A stretch of 64,000 nucleotides of DNA from Hymenobacter sp. DG25B (GTDB lineage Bacteria; Bacteroidota; Bacteroidia; Cytophagales; Hymenobacteraceae), in contig NZ_CP010054.1 of the NCBI RefSeq assembly GCF_000801315.1, positions 1,798,001 through 1,862,000 on the forward strand, in the 5' to 3' direction. The position numbers and the translations under genes are program-made. Shown one piece after another: positions 44,267 through 53,131 of this stretch (its first letter is position 1; each line of letters starts with the position of its first letter). The notes beneath the pieces were generated by a model. That model worked only from the letters and a program-made list of their open reading frames with translations, was not told the origin of the DNA and did no database searches.

Positions 44267-45340
44267 TTGAACCAATTACTGGATATTAACATTGCCGCCC
44301 CGGCCGCGCCCGAGGCTTCTTTGCTGCTGATTTACACGGGCGGCACCATTGGCATGGCTTACAACCGCCGCGGCGAGATGGTGCCTATGGAGTTCAGCAG
44401 TATGCTGCGGCTGATGCCCGAGCTGCACCAGTTTAACGTGCGCCTCACGGTGCACAGCCTGGCTCACCCCATCGACTCCTCCAATATTGCTCCCTCCGAT
44501 TGGCTGACACTGGTAGGGCTTATTGAGCAAAGCTACGAGGCCTACGATGGATTTGTGATTCTGCACGGCACTGATACCATGGCGTATTCGGCCTCGGCCA
44601 TGAGTTTTCTGCTCGAGAACCTAACCAAGCCTGTCATCTTCACGGGGGCCCAGCTGCCCGTAGGTAAAGTGCGCACCGATGCCCGCAAAAACCTGCTCAC
44701 CGCCTTGGAATTTGCGGCCGCCCGCGACCCGCATACCGGCAGGGCCCGAGTGCCGGAAGTCTGCATCTTCTTCCACAACGTACTGCTGCGCGGCAACCGC
44801 GCCAAGAAAGTAGAAAGCGGCCACTTCAACGCCTTCAAAAGCGAAAACTACCCGCCACTGGCCCGCGCCGGTATTGATCTGGAATACAACGAGTCGGCTA
44901 TCCGGACGGCCATACCGCCCGGCCCCACGCTGTTCCACCGCCAGTTTGATGACCGGGTAAGTATTCTGAAGATGTTTCCCGGGATTAATGAGCGGGTAGT
45001 GCGCGCGGCCCTGGAAGTGCCCGAACTGCGCGGCTGCGTGCTGGAAACCTATGGCTCCGGCAATGCCCCAACTGCCCCCTGGTTTACCCAGGCCCTGCGC
45101 GATGCCATCGACCGGGGCCTGCACATTCTCAACGTAAGCCAATGTGACGAAGGCCGCGTGCAGCAGGGGCGCTACGAAACCAGCGCCCACCTGCGGGACA
45201 TGGGCGTGATTGGGGGCGACGATATTACCACCGAAGCCGCCATTACCAAGATGATGTACGTGCTGGGCCACCCCCTCACGCCCGCCGAAACCGCCGCCGG
45301 CCTTACCCGCGACTTACGCGGCGAAATATCACTCGGCTAG
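44267..45340 (+). CDS. ansA: Type I (cytosolic) L-asparaginase
   Basis: 357 residues from TTG 44267; no ATG precedes the conserved part. N-terminal LLIYTGGTIGMAYN holds the first catalytic Thr, and FVILHGTDTMAYSASAMSF the second Thr-Asp pair, followed by a Lys in RTDARKNLLTAL. Hydrolyses asparagine to aspartate and ammonia. The lack of a signal peptide marks the cytosolic class. TTCCTTTG at 44262-44269 overlaps the proposed start and is one base off a -7 box, so a later TTG near 44321 cannot be excluded. Confidence 0.92.
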   Translation: MNQLLDINIAAPAAPEASLLLIYTGGTIGMAYNRRGEMVPMEFSSMLRLMPELHQFNVRLTVHSLAHPIDSSNIAPSDWLTLVGLIEQSYEAYDGFVILHGTDTMAYSASAMSFLLENLTKPVIFTGAQLPVGKVRTDARKNLLTALEFAAARDPHTGRARVPEVCIFFHNVLLRGNRAKKVESGHFNAFKSENYPPLARAGIDLEYNESAIRTAIPPGPTLFHRQFDDRVSILKMFPGINERVVRAALEVPELRGCVLETYGSGNAPTAPWFTQALRDAIDRGLHILNVSQCDEGRVQQGRYETSAHLRDMGVIGGDDITTEAAITKMMYVLGHPLTPAETAAGLTRDLRGEISLG

Positions 45341-45419
45341 GGAATACTCGGCAGGAATCGGCCAGGGGGCTTGCGTATCCGGAAAAAGGGGCGTTACTTT
45401 GCCACCGCTTTCCGCATTC

Positions 45420-45507
45420 AGAGAGGTGTCCGAGTGGTTGAAGGAGCACGCCTGGAAAGTGTGTATGGGTCTAAAGCTCATCGTGGGTTCGAATCCCATC
45501 CTCTCTG
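45420..45507 (+). tRNA. tRNA-Ser (anticodon GGA)
   Basis: Acceptor arms AGAGAGG (45420-45426) and CCTCTCT (45500-45506) pair fully, discriminator G at 45507. Anticodon loop CTGGAAA gives GGA, reading UCC/UCU. A long variable arm (about GTATGGGTCTAAAGCTCATC) and T-arm with GGGTTCGAATCCC confirm class II serine tRNA. CCA is not encoded. A minus-strand frame through it is spurious. Confidence 0.97.
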
Positions 45508-45508
45508 C

Positions 45509-45546
45509 AATAACCCCCGTTTTCTTTATGAACACGGGGGGTTATT
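45509..45546 (+). terminator. Intrinsic terminator of tRNA-Ser
   Basis: AATAACCCCCGT (45509-45520) pairs with ACGGGGGGTTATT (45534-45546) with a one-G bulge, directly after the tRNA, followed by an A/T-rich stretch. Confidence 0.85.
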
Positions 45547-45570
45547 ATTTATGGGGTATATAAGAAGTAA

Positions 45571-45717
45571 ATGCCTGCAGCTGAGGATATTGGACTGGTT
45601 ATGCAAGCCATGTTAAACGGCGGCACCGCCACTTTCTGCTACGCCCGCCAGTATCCGTCTGGATTGGCCGTTTTTTTACTTCATTCAGCCCAGCCTGAAA
45701 GTTGGATCAAGTGCTGA
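45571..45717 (+). CDS. Possible 48-residue ORF
   Basis: ATG 45571, MPAAEDIGLVMQAMLNGG at the N-terminus, then a mildly hydrophobic middle (GLAVFLLHSAQ). No family, promoter or hairpin evidence; it may be chance. The remaining noncoding stretch up to 45878 shows two small stem-loops (GAGAGAG/CTCTCT near 45800 and AGCACAAA/TTTGTGCT at about 45808-45834) of unknown meaning. Confidence 0.2.
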   Translation: MPAAEDIGLVMQAMLNGGTATFCYARQYPSGLAVFLLHSAQPESWIKC

Positions 45718-45878
45718 ATTTTAGTTAGTTAGAATAGGTGGTCTCATCAAATTATCTGCATGCGCAAGTGGCGAAGTAGCTGCCTGCCGAGAGAGCCACA
45801 CTCTCTAGCACAAAACCTGCTGAGTTTGTGCTGAAAGATGATTTCGGGAAAATGCATTGAACTCCCCGAAGATCTAGA

Positions 45879-45924
45879 CAAAGTTAAAACGCCTGCCTTG
45901 GACGAAGCAGGCGTTTTAACTTTG
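45879..45924 (-). terminator. Terminator overlapping the acyltransferase stop
   Basis: CAAAGTTAAAACGCCTGC (45879-45896) and its exact complement at 45907-45924 form an 18-bp stem with a 10-base loop. The stop codon of the acyltransferase gene (45916-45918) lies inside the right arm. Confidence 0.85.
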
Positions 45925-47100
45925 TTTTGTAACAGGGAATGTACCGAGAGTGAAAGATCTGCTTGGCCAGAAACGCTGATAGAAAACCTTCCCTAGCCGA
46001 AGCGAAGGTAGTTCTAGCAGGCGATAAGTAATTTGTGCAACAACAAAAACAAGCCCAAAGGATAGCAACACTCCCAGCCCTAGAGCGGGTTTAGAACTGT
46101 TATAGAAGCTGAAAAAACCGATCAGAGAATGTAGATATGGCTGGTGAAACAAGTAAATGCTGTAGCTGCATAGCCCGATAGAGGAAAGCACACGCCCAAA
46201 AAGTGTCATTCCCGCCCCAATAGAGGCATTATTTCTTTGCAAGAACCAGTCAAGCAGGCACACGAAAAAGAGGGCGAAAAGCAAGCGCCCCAAAAACAGA
46301 TACAGGACGGTTATCTTTAGAAGAGTGAGCAGGAAAAAGGCTGCTAATAGATGCAGCCCATGCCCGGAAAACAGGCGCTTCTGCTGAAAATATTGCTCAC
46401 CAAAGAACGCCCCAATTGCCCAAAGTATCCACATGGCAGGCGGGGAGAGATATACCACCGGGCTCCGTGCATGAAGCAACAGGCCCGTACCCATGGTAGC
46501 CAGGCCGAGCAAACCAATTGCCAGTGTGGTTTGGCTCATTCCCAGGTGTCGCCGCAGCCAGAGCAAAACCGGGTAGAGCAGGTAGAGTTGAACTTCCAAC
46601 CCCAACGACCACAGTGCTGGGTTAATGGAAAAAAAAGTGCGCTCAAGCAGATTATGAGTCAGCGTCAGATGGGTGAGCAGACTGAGCCCGCCCTCAGTAC
46701 CCCGACTCAGGCTGAAAAATAGCAGAGCGGCGAGGTAAGGCGGATAAATACGCCAGAATCGACGGTTTATAAAAGAGCTAAATTGAAAGACCTCGCCGTT
46801 TTTTAGATGATTCCAGTGAATGAGAAACCCGGACAAGACCAGAAATATTGTTACGCCTGCACCCATACCAGTTGGTAAGAGATTCAGGACTATCTGGCCC
46901 GGCAAATAGGAGTCTAAATCAACGAAGAAGTGGGAAGGCCCCAGGCGCCGAAACTCGTATTCCCCAAATATTACCAATAGGGAGTGATACCCGAAGACGA
47001 GCAGAATAGCAACCCCCCGCAGAGAATTGATCTTGTGGCGGGGCAGCAAATCAACCGCAGCAGTTGGGGCAGCCCCAGAAAAGGATATTAGCTTACTCAC
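45916..47100 (-). CDS. Acyltransferase family 3 membrane protein
   Basis: 394 residues from GTG 47100, overlapping the upstream stop in GTGAGTAA (8 bp); no Met occurs near the N-terminus. About ten TM helices. Opens with NSLRGVAILLVFGYHS, the R-x10-H motif of acyltransferase-3 enzymes, then VTIFLVLSGFLIHW and RRFWRIYPPYLAAL. Such enzymes O-acetylate surface sugars or peptidoglycan. No SGNH domain attached. Paralogous in plan to the next gene. Confidence 0.9.
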   Translation of the reverse strand: MSKLISFSGAAPTAAVDLLPRHKINSLRGVAILLVFGYHSLLVIFGEYEFRRLGPSHFFVDLDSYLPGQIVLNLLPTGMGAGVTIFLVLSGFLIHWNHLKNGEVFQFSSFINRRFWRIYPPYLAALLFFSLSRGTEGGLSLLTHLTLTHNLLERTFFSINPALWSLGLEVQLYLLYPVLLWLRRHLGMSQTTLAIGLLGLATMGTGLLLHARSPVVYLSPPAMWILWAIGAFFGEQYFQQKRLFSGHGLHLLAAFFLLTLLKITVLYLFLGRLLFALFFVCLLDWFLQRNNASIGAGMTLFGRVLSSIGLCSYSIYLFHQPYLHSLIGFFSFYNSSKPALGLGVLLSFGLVFVVAQITYRLLELPSLRLGKVFYQRFWPSRSFTLGTFPVTKQS

Positions 47101-48250
47101 TTTTGTTCATTAAAACCGGGGGATGCAGTCGGTTCGTTGCAGGTGCGGAGCCAAAATCAGCAGGTGAGGAAACAGGCAACTTACCCGAAGCCGTTAGGAG
47201 CGGCATGAGTTTCCGGGTTAGCAGCGCTGTACCGGGTACTTCCACCAGAATATGGACCAGCCAGGCTACCGCCAGCACTAATGCAATAGTTGCTCCCAGC
47301 AGCACGTGTTTATCTACCCGCCCATTGAGCAGTTGCAGAGGGATGGCGCCCAGCATGTGGGTTAGATAGAGAGGGTAGGTGAGTTTGCCTAACCAGGCCC
47401 ATAGAGGAGATGGTGGCAGAGTAAACCGACGAAAAATGATTAAGTGAAACAGTACAAAGAGCGAAAGAATAAGGACGAGTGATATTATGGGATTAAAAAG
47501 ATGGGGAGCATGGTAAAACTGCTCCGCTGCATGACGGGCAGCACGGTCGGTGCGCAAGGTTAAAACAACGGTTGCCGCCAAGGCCGCATAGACTTTCCAG
47601 GATGCTACCGTGCGGGTCTGTAATAAGTAAAAAAGCAGGCCTGCAATAAAATAAGGGCTGTAGCGCGGAATAAACAGCCCCGTAAATAAAGTGCTGGCCC
47701 CGGGCTCAGGTCCTGCTACTAAGGTATAACCCAGCCAACCCACAACTACCGGCAGCAGATAATCCCATAGTCGATAGGAAATAAGAAGAGTAACCAGAAA
47801 ATAAAACGTCAGCTCATAAGTCAGCGTCCAGTAAACGCCATTGATGGATGCCTGCCCAAAAAATTCTTGCAGCATGGTCATATTAAACAGAAACTGTTTC
47901 ACCGAGACATCTCCCATGAGGTGGCTCACCCGCAGGCCAATAAAGGTGAGGATACAGCTCAGCCAGTACACAGGATATAGCCGGACTATGCGCGCAGCCA
48001 GAAACTCCGAAACAGTTTTATGCCGGGCCGACTTAACAATGGTAAATCCGCTAATCATAAAGAACAGCGGCACTGCGAGGTAGCCATAGACGGATACCAA
48101 GCTTATGGTTGGATAAGTTGGTCCCTGATGGGTAATGGTGGGCATGGTATACGTCATGTGCACCAATACCACAGACATAATAGCCAGAAAGCGGAGGACG
48201 TCCAGCTCCACGTAACGAGGATAGGCTACAGGCCCAGATAATTTATTCAT
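47093..48250 (-). CDS. Acyltransferase family 3 membrane protein
   Basis: 385 residues, ATG at 48250. About ten TM helices; VELDVLRFLAIMSVVLVHM carries the conserved R and H, followed by AVPLFFMISGFTIVKSA and ARIVRLYPVYWLSC. The C-terminal 35 residues are polar and Pro-rich. Probably O-acylates a surface polysaccharide together with the overlapping downstream enzyme; the two differ enough to use different acceptors. Confidence 0.92.
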   Translation of the reverse strand: MNKLSGPVAYPRYVELDVLRFLAIMSVVLVHMTYTMPTITHQGPTYPTISLVSVYGYLAVPLFFMISGFTIVKSARHKTVSEFLAARIVRLYPVYWLSCILTFIGLRVSHLMGDVSVKQFLFNMTMLQEFFGQASINGVYWTLTYELTFYFLVTLLISYRLWDYLLPVVVGWLGYTLVAGPEPGASTLFTGLFIPRYSPYFIAGLLFYLLQTRTVASWKVYAALAATVVLTLRTDRAARHAAEQFYHAPHLFNPIISLVLILSLFVLFHLIIFRRFTLPPSPLWAWLGKLTYPLYLTHMLGAIPLQLLNGRVDKHVLLGATIALVLAVAWLVHILVEVPGTALLTRKLMPLLTASGKLPVSSPADFGSAPATNRLHPPVLMNKSE

Positions 48251-48302
48251 TGGAAGGAAAAATAGAGCGGAGAAGTAGTGGTAGAGTGAGAAGCGAGTAG
48301 TT

Positions 48303-49495
48303 TCACGGCCAATTCTCCCCGGCGTTTTCGAGGTGCCAGGCCTGAACCCGAGCCAGCGCTTCCAGGCAGAAACTGGTTGTCATTTCCTCTGAACCCCAGC
48401 CAAGTAGCCGTTTGCCCCGCCATAATACAGGAGCCAGCGGGGCCATTCGCCAGTAGCTTGCTGGGCGGCAAGCAGGTAGCGCGTGGCTGCAGTAAGTTCA
48501 GGTGGGTAGCTGCGCAGATTGAGCAGGCTGCTTACGACCCAGGCCGTATCGGTGAGTGTATCGCCTAAATGCCCGTCAGGACGGGCTGAGGCCAGAATAC
48601 GCTCAATAATAGGCTGGCGCAAGGGCTCCAGCTTGTGAATGCCACTGAAGTAGGCGCGGGTGAAAAAATTATACACGAAATGCGCATCCCGGTACCAAAG
48701 GTCACAGTTGGCCTCTTTGTGTTCGGCAATAATGCGCAGCAGGTAGGCTATAACCGTAATCTGCCAAAAGCCCGGCGTAGGAACAAAGGGGCCCGCCAGC
48801 AGCCACTGGCGAGTTGTCGTGAGCAGGGGAGTAACCGGATTAAGAATCAGCCATTTGTTGGCGGCGGCAGGTAAGGTGTATACAACCGGAGTTACCAGAA
48901 ACCACAAATTAATGACCATTCCCAAGGCATTGGCTACGTCTGAGAAGAGTAAACCCAACACAGCTACCAACCACCCAAGCGCAAGGCCCAGCACAAACCG
49001 GGAAGCTACTCCAAGCGGTACCAGGAACAGCAGCCCGGTAAGCGGGACCTGAAACCAGAGCATAGCAGCAAGCAGAATCAGCAGGCGCAGGGCGCTGTTA
49101 AATATGACCAATCCCATCCCAGCCGCTACAAAAGCGTCGTGGGGAACCCGCACCTTTGCTAACGTGGTCTTGGCCGCCTGAATATGCTGCAAGGGGAAAT
49201 TCAGCGCTTCTACAAAACCCTGCCATAGAAATAAGCCGGCCAGCACAACTACGGGATACGGTACGCCGGAATTATCCACTTTTAATACTTGGGCACGGCC
49301 GAGCCCAACCCAAACCAAAGCCGCCAGTAAAGAAGGCAGCAACAGCCAGGTGTATCCCAGCACGCTCTTACGGGTCTGTACCTTTAAATTGTGCAGAAAG
49401 CGTTGCCAGCCTATATGCCGTATCACGCGCAAGTCTTCCTGAATAGACCGGGTAAAGGTTGCCCTCACTGCCTCCCCATGCATGCATGTATGCAT
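48303..49495 (-). pseudogene. Chimera of an ABC-2 polysaccharide permease and a terpenoid-cyclase-like fragment, frameshifted
   Basis: From ATG 49495 residues about 20-240 match Wzm-type permeases: cytosolic FLHNLKVQTRKSVLGYTWLLL, about five TM helices, and NLWFLVTPVVYTLPA. After GPFVPTPGFW the last TM helix of a Wzm is missing; from about residue 245 (YLLRIIAEHKEANCDLWYRD) the protein changes to helical repeats like prenyltransferase/squalene-oxidase folds (ARPDGHLGDTLTDTAWVVSSLLNL). The open frame stops at 48380, but one missing base near 48395 hides the continuation WGSEEMTTSFCLEALARVQ to a stop at 48303. No ATPase (Wzt) gene is adjacent. Best explained as a deletion fusing two genes, then decay. 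Confidence 0.72.
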
Positions 49496-49937
49496 GAGCT
49501 AACTATAGTAAAGCGCATTGATTCGTCAAAACTTGGCCCAAACCAGACTTGACAAATGTAGGTAGTAAAAGGAAGACTGTTGAGTTATGAAGATTGTTGA
49601 GTTATTATACCGGCATACTGCACTTTAAAAGGAACCAACTATACTGAATAGTAGAACTATTCCTTGAAGCACCGGTTGGCAGCTTGCTGAAGGCACATCA
49701 GCTGAGAGAAGTACTCCTTCCGGGCATTACAACATCGCCACCGGTGCCGCAGTGGCTACCGCAGAACTGCTGCCGTTTTTCATCCGCCTGACTAAAATGT
49801 GCCTCTAAACGCATTGAAGGCCACTTCGCGCTGTTGGCCGCCTGTTAATCCGGCTGAGGTAAGTCCACAAAAACGCCTGCTCCAAAAGGAGCAGGCGTTT
49901 CAGCTACACAAACGACGGTGGAGCGTCTGCGCAGTAC
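49496..49937. other. 442-bp region without a recognised gene
   Basis: AT-rich at the left (likely old promoter of the chimera). From about 49669 to 49805 the plus strand has an ATG-less open stretch ending in AELLPFFIRLTKMCL and stop, which could be a relic of coding DNA. The terminator at 49871-49900 lies at the right end. Confidence 0.4.
49871..49900 (-). terminator. Intrinsic terminator of the fasciclin gene
   Basis: AAACGCCTGCTCC (49871-49883), loop AAAA, GGAGCAGGCGTTT (49888-49900); perfect 13-bp stem, 37 bp past the stop on the minus strand. Confidence 0.88.
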
Positions 49938-50522
49938 TTAGGGCATCAGCACTTTATCAATCACGTGAATCACGCCGTTGCTTTGCAGCACATCGTAGGT
50001 AGAGATGGTGGACGTACCGCCTTTCTCATCTACCAGCACCACGTTTTTCGGGCCATTCATCATGGCCTTCAGCGTGCCGCCGCTGACGGTTTTGAGGGTA
50101 GCGGTGCCTTTGCCGGCTTTAATGGCGGCCATAATCTTATCGGCCGTCAGGTTACCGGCTACCACGTGGTAGGTCAGGATTTTGGTGAGGGTAGCTTTGT
50201 TCTCGGGCTTCACCAGAGTTTCCACGGTGCCGGCGGGCAGGGCGTTGAAGGCAGCGTTGGTGGGCGCAAAAACGGTGAACGGACCTTTGCCCTGCAAGGT
50301 CTCTACCAGGCCAGCGGCTGTCACGGCGGCTACCAGCGTGGTGTGGTCGGCGGAGTTTACCGCGTTGGCCACAATATTCTTATTCGGGTACATAGCCTGG
50401 CCACCTACGGATACCGTGTTGCCGGCTGCCGATTTTGGGCTCATCATGGCCTGGGCCGAAACGTTAGTGGTAGCCGCGCCAAACAAGGCTGCGAAAGCCA
50501 GCGAGAATAGGGTCTTTTTCAT
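49938..50522 (-). CDS. Secreted fasciclin (FAS1) domain protein
   Basis: 194 residues, ATG at 50522. Signal peptide MKKTLFSLAFAALFGAATTN with cleavage near VSAQA. One FAS1 domain (about 55-194): H1 block GPFTVFAPTNAAFNALP and H2 block LTYHVVAGNLTADKI, ending with SNGVIHVIDKVLMP. FAS1 domains mediate adhesion at the cell surface. Single gene with its own terminator. Confidence 0.95.
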   Translation of the reverse strand: MKKTLFSLAFAALFGAATTNVSAQAMMSPKSAAGNTVSVGGQAMYPNKNIVANAVNSADHTTLVAAVTAAGLVETLQGKGPFTVFAPTNAAFNALPAGTVETLVKPENKATLTKILTYHVVAGNLTADKIMAAIKAGKGTATLKTVSGGTLKAMMNGPKNVVLVDEKGGTSTISTYDVLQSNGVIHVIDKVLMP

Positions 50523-50780
50523 TTGGGAAGAAGAAAGGAAGTAGGTTTTGAATTATAACAGCACCTACGCCCTAGCCCTGCAGGCCGGATTTAGAGGAGC
50601 AAAAAAATAATTCTGGAGCCTAGCTGAATTCCGGTGTCCGATAGAATTAAGCCAATTTGCAGACAGCCCCGTACAAAGCCCAATTCCGGTCCTCTACTCC
50701 GGGTGTCGTTTCGCTTCTCAGCCGAAACGCCCGGCTTCTTTCCGCCTGTGTCTGTGCTTACCCGCTGGTTGCTCCTGCGT

Positions 50781-52055
50781 ATGTTTTGCCGGCCTGCGCT
50801 GCCTACAGCCGCAGCACTGCTCATCCTTTTGTTGAGTATACAGGATTTCGCCCTGGCCCAAACCCCAGACTCTCCGCGGGACCTGGCCGCTTTCCTGCGC
50901 GTAGCCCGCGCCAACAGCCCGCTGCTGGCCGACTACGCCGGCCAGGTACGCCAAACCCGCCTCGACAGCCTGCGCCGCCGGGCCCAGCAACGCCCCCAGT
51001 TAGCCGGCACGGCGGCCGTGGTAGCCGCTCCTACAGTGCGCGGTTATGGCTACGATGAAGCTGTTTCCAACGGAGGCAACTACGCCGCCGTAGTCACGGC
51101 CACGCAGCCGCTGTTCAACCGCCCCGTGCTGCAAAACGACTTCCGGATTCTGGAAAACCAGGGGCAGGTGCTGCGTAATACCGGCCGCTTATCGGCGCTG
51201 GACCTGCGACGCTCCATTACCGACCAGTTCCTGACGGCTTATGCTGCCCAGCAGCAATGGTCGTTTAGCCGGGCGCTGCTGCGCCAGCTCCGGCAGCAGG
51301 ACGAGGTACTGCGCCAGCTGGTAAATGGGGGCATCTTCAAGCAAACCCAGTATCTCACGTACTATCTCTCGATGCGCAGCCAGGAAGTGGCCGTGCAGCA
51401 GGACCAGCTGGTGTATCGCCGGGAGCTGGGTGTGCTGCGCTACCTCAGCGGCGTTTCGGATACTGCCTTTGCGCTCCTGGAAGCGCCCACGCCGCCTACA
51501 CATCGGGCCCTGGCCGGCCTCAGCGCCGTGGCCCAGCGCCAGTATACCCTGGACAGTTTGCGCCTGCAGCTGGAACGGCGGGCTATTGACCTGGGCTACC
51601 GCCCGCAGCTGAGCTGGGTGGCCGATGCAGGTCTGCAGTCGTCATCGCCCATGCCCGTGCGGTTGGCGCACAGCTTTGGCGTCAGCGCGGGCCTCATGCT
51701 TTCGGTGCCGGTTTTTGATGGACACCAGCGCCAGATTGCCTACGACCGCCTGAAAGTGGCCGAGGAAATTCGCCAGGGCTACCGCCGTTTTCTCACCACT
51801 CAGCGCAGCCAGCAGTACAACCAGCTGGAAGGGCTGGTGCAGGCCAGCAACCAGCTGAGCGCCACCCTACGCCAGCAGCTCACGGTGGCCGAGGCCCTGG
51901 TGAAAGCCGGCCGGCAACAGCTGGCTACCGGTGATATTTCCATTCTCGATTACCTGCAGCTGGTCAATAGCTACCGCGCCTTCCAGTTTAACCTCACGCA
52001 GGCCGAAACCGAGCGTTTGCGCACCCTGTATGCTATTGATTATCTGGGAGAATAG
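50781..52055 (+). CDS. TolC-like outer membrane efflux protein
   Basis: 424 residues from ATG 50781 (MFCRPALPTAAALLILLLS); the frame is open from GTG 50634, but that start would bury the signal peptide. Cleavage near FALAQ. Two outer-membrane-factor repeats with long coiled helices (DLAAFLRVARANSPLLADYAGQV; KAGRQQLATGDISILDYLQL). Forms the outer-membrane channel of the tripartite pump with the two genes after it; gap to the adaptor gene 45 bp. Confidence 0.88.
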   Translation: MFCRPALPTAAALLILLLSIQDFALAQTPDSPRDLAAFLRVARANSPLLADYAGQVRQTRLDSLRRRAQQRPQLAGTAAVVAAPTVRGYGYDEAVSNGGNYAAVVTATQPLFNRPVLQNDFRILENQGQVLRNTGRLSALDLRRSITDQFLTAYAAQQQWSFSRALLRQLRQQDEVLRQLVNGGIFKQTQYLTYYLSMRSQEVAVQQDQLVYRRELGVLRYLSGVSDTAFALLEAPTPPTHRALAGLSAVAQRQYTLDSLRLQLERRAIDLGYRPQLSWVADAGLQSSSPMPVRLAHSFGVSAGLMLSVPVFDGHQRQIAYDRLKVAEEIRQGYRRFLTTQRSQQYNQLEGLVQASNQLSATLRQQLTVAEALVKAGRQQLATGDISILDYLQLVNSYRAFQFNLTQAETERLRTLYAIDYLGE

Positions 52056-52100
52056 GCTCGGTTTCTTCCATATTACATTCGGTTTTTTCCTCCTCGGTAT

Positions 52101-53072
52101 ATGCGTTTTCTAAAAGGCTTTGGGTTTCGAAATTCTGGCGGCGGCCCGGCCCGGTGGCTGGTGCCGTTGCTGGGTCTGATCTGCTTGACCCAATGTCAGG
52201 AGCAGGCCACGGAAGAGCCTGATGAAGAAGCGGCGGTGCGCGCCCGCCCCGCCGTAACAGTGGTGCACGTGCAGACGGATACAGTTTCCGATGTCCTGCA
52301 TCTGAGCGCGGTATCGGCGTATCCGGCCAAGGATGTGCTGCGGGCCACCACCACGGGCTACCTGCTGGCGCCCGTACCCGTGCCGGGCCAGCGGGTGCGG
52401 GCAGGGCAAACGGTTTTCACCCTGCAAACCAAAGAAGCCCGCACGCTGCATCTGGACAAGCTCACCGGCGACCCGCGCCTGCGCTTCAGCGGCGTGGTGC
52501 GCATTGCGGCCGGCCGCGCCGGGGTGCTTTCCAGCGTGGATAAGCTGGCCGGCGACTATGTGCAGGATGGCGAGCAGCTGGGCGTAGTGTTCGACCAGAG
52601 CCGCTTTGGCTTTGTGCTGGATGTGCCCGCCACTCAGCTGCGCTACGTGCATACCGGCCAATCTTGCCGCATCACCCTGCCCGATGGCCGCGTGCTGCCG
52701 GGCCGCGTGGCTGAGCTGCTGCCCACCACCGACATAGCCTCGCAAACCCAGCGCTACACCGTGGAGGTAGTAGGCCCCGTGCCCCAACTCCCCGAAAACC
52801 TGGCCGTCACCATCGAAATAGACAAAACCGCCCCCTACCAGGCCCAGACCCTGCCCCGGGAGACTGTGCTCACCGACGAAACGCAGACCAAATTCTGGGT
52901 GATGCGCCTGCTCAATGATTCTACCGCCGTGCAGGTGCCGGTGCAACCCGGGCAGGAACACGCCGGCCACCTGGAAATCAAAAGCCCCCGCTTCTCCCCG
53001 CAGGACCGCATAGTGGCCACCGGCAACTACGGGCTGGAAGACACCGCCACCGTGAAACTGGTGCGGCCCTAG
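52101..53072 (+). CDS. RND efflux periplasmic adaptor (MFP) lipoprotein lacking the alpha-hairpin
   Basis: 323 residues, ATG 52101. Lipobox ICLTQC (C32). First lipoyl half: GYLLAPVPVPGQRVRAGQTVF. In standard adaptors an alpha-hairpin of 40-100 residues comes next; here about 18 residues (TKEARTLHLDKLTGDPRLRF) lead straight to the second lipoyl half SGVVRIAAGRAGVLSSVDKLAGDYV. Then a beta-barrel (FGFVLDVPATQLRYVHTGQ) and membrane-proximal domain (LPRETVLTDETQTKFWVM). Gene order OMF-MFP-RND fits a pump. Hairpinless adaptors are known (Borrelia BesA). Confidence 0.85.
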   Translation: MRFLKGFGFRNSGGGPARWLVPLLGLICLTQCQEQATEEPDEEAAVRARPAVTVVHVQTDTVSDVLHLSAVSAYPAKDVLRATTTGYLLAPVPVPGQRVRAGQTVFTLQTKEARTLHLDKLTGDPRLRFSGVVRIAAGRAGVLSSVDKLAGDYVQDGEQLGVVFDQSRFGFVLDVPATQLRYVHTGQSCRITLPDGRVLPGRVAELLPTTDIASQTQRYTVEVVGPVPQLPENLAVTIEIDKTAPYQAQTLPRETVLTDETQTKFWVMRLLNDSTAVQVPVQPGQEHAGHLEIKSPRFSPQDRIVATGNYGLEDTATVKLVRP

Positions 53073-53131
53073 TAGCCATCAGCCCATAATAAATCTAACA
53101 GCCAGAAGCTACCAGCCAACAGCTACCATTT

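Noticed and set aside
45329..45535. Small minus-strand frame at the tRNA
   Set aside because: It reads through the tRNA-Ser antisense; a common false gene.
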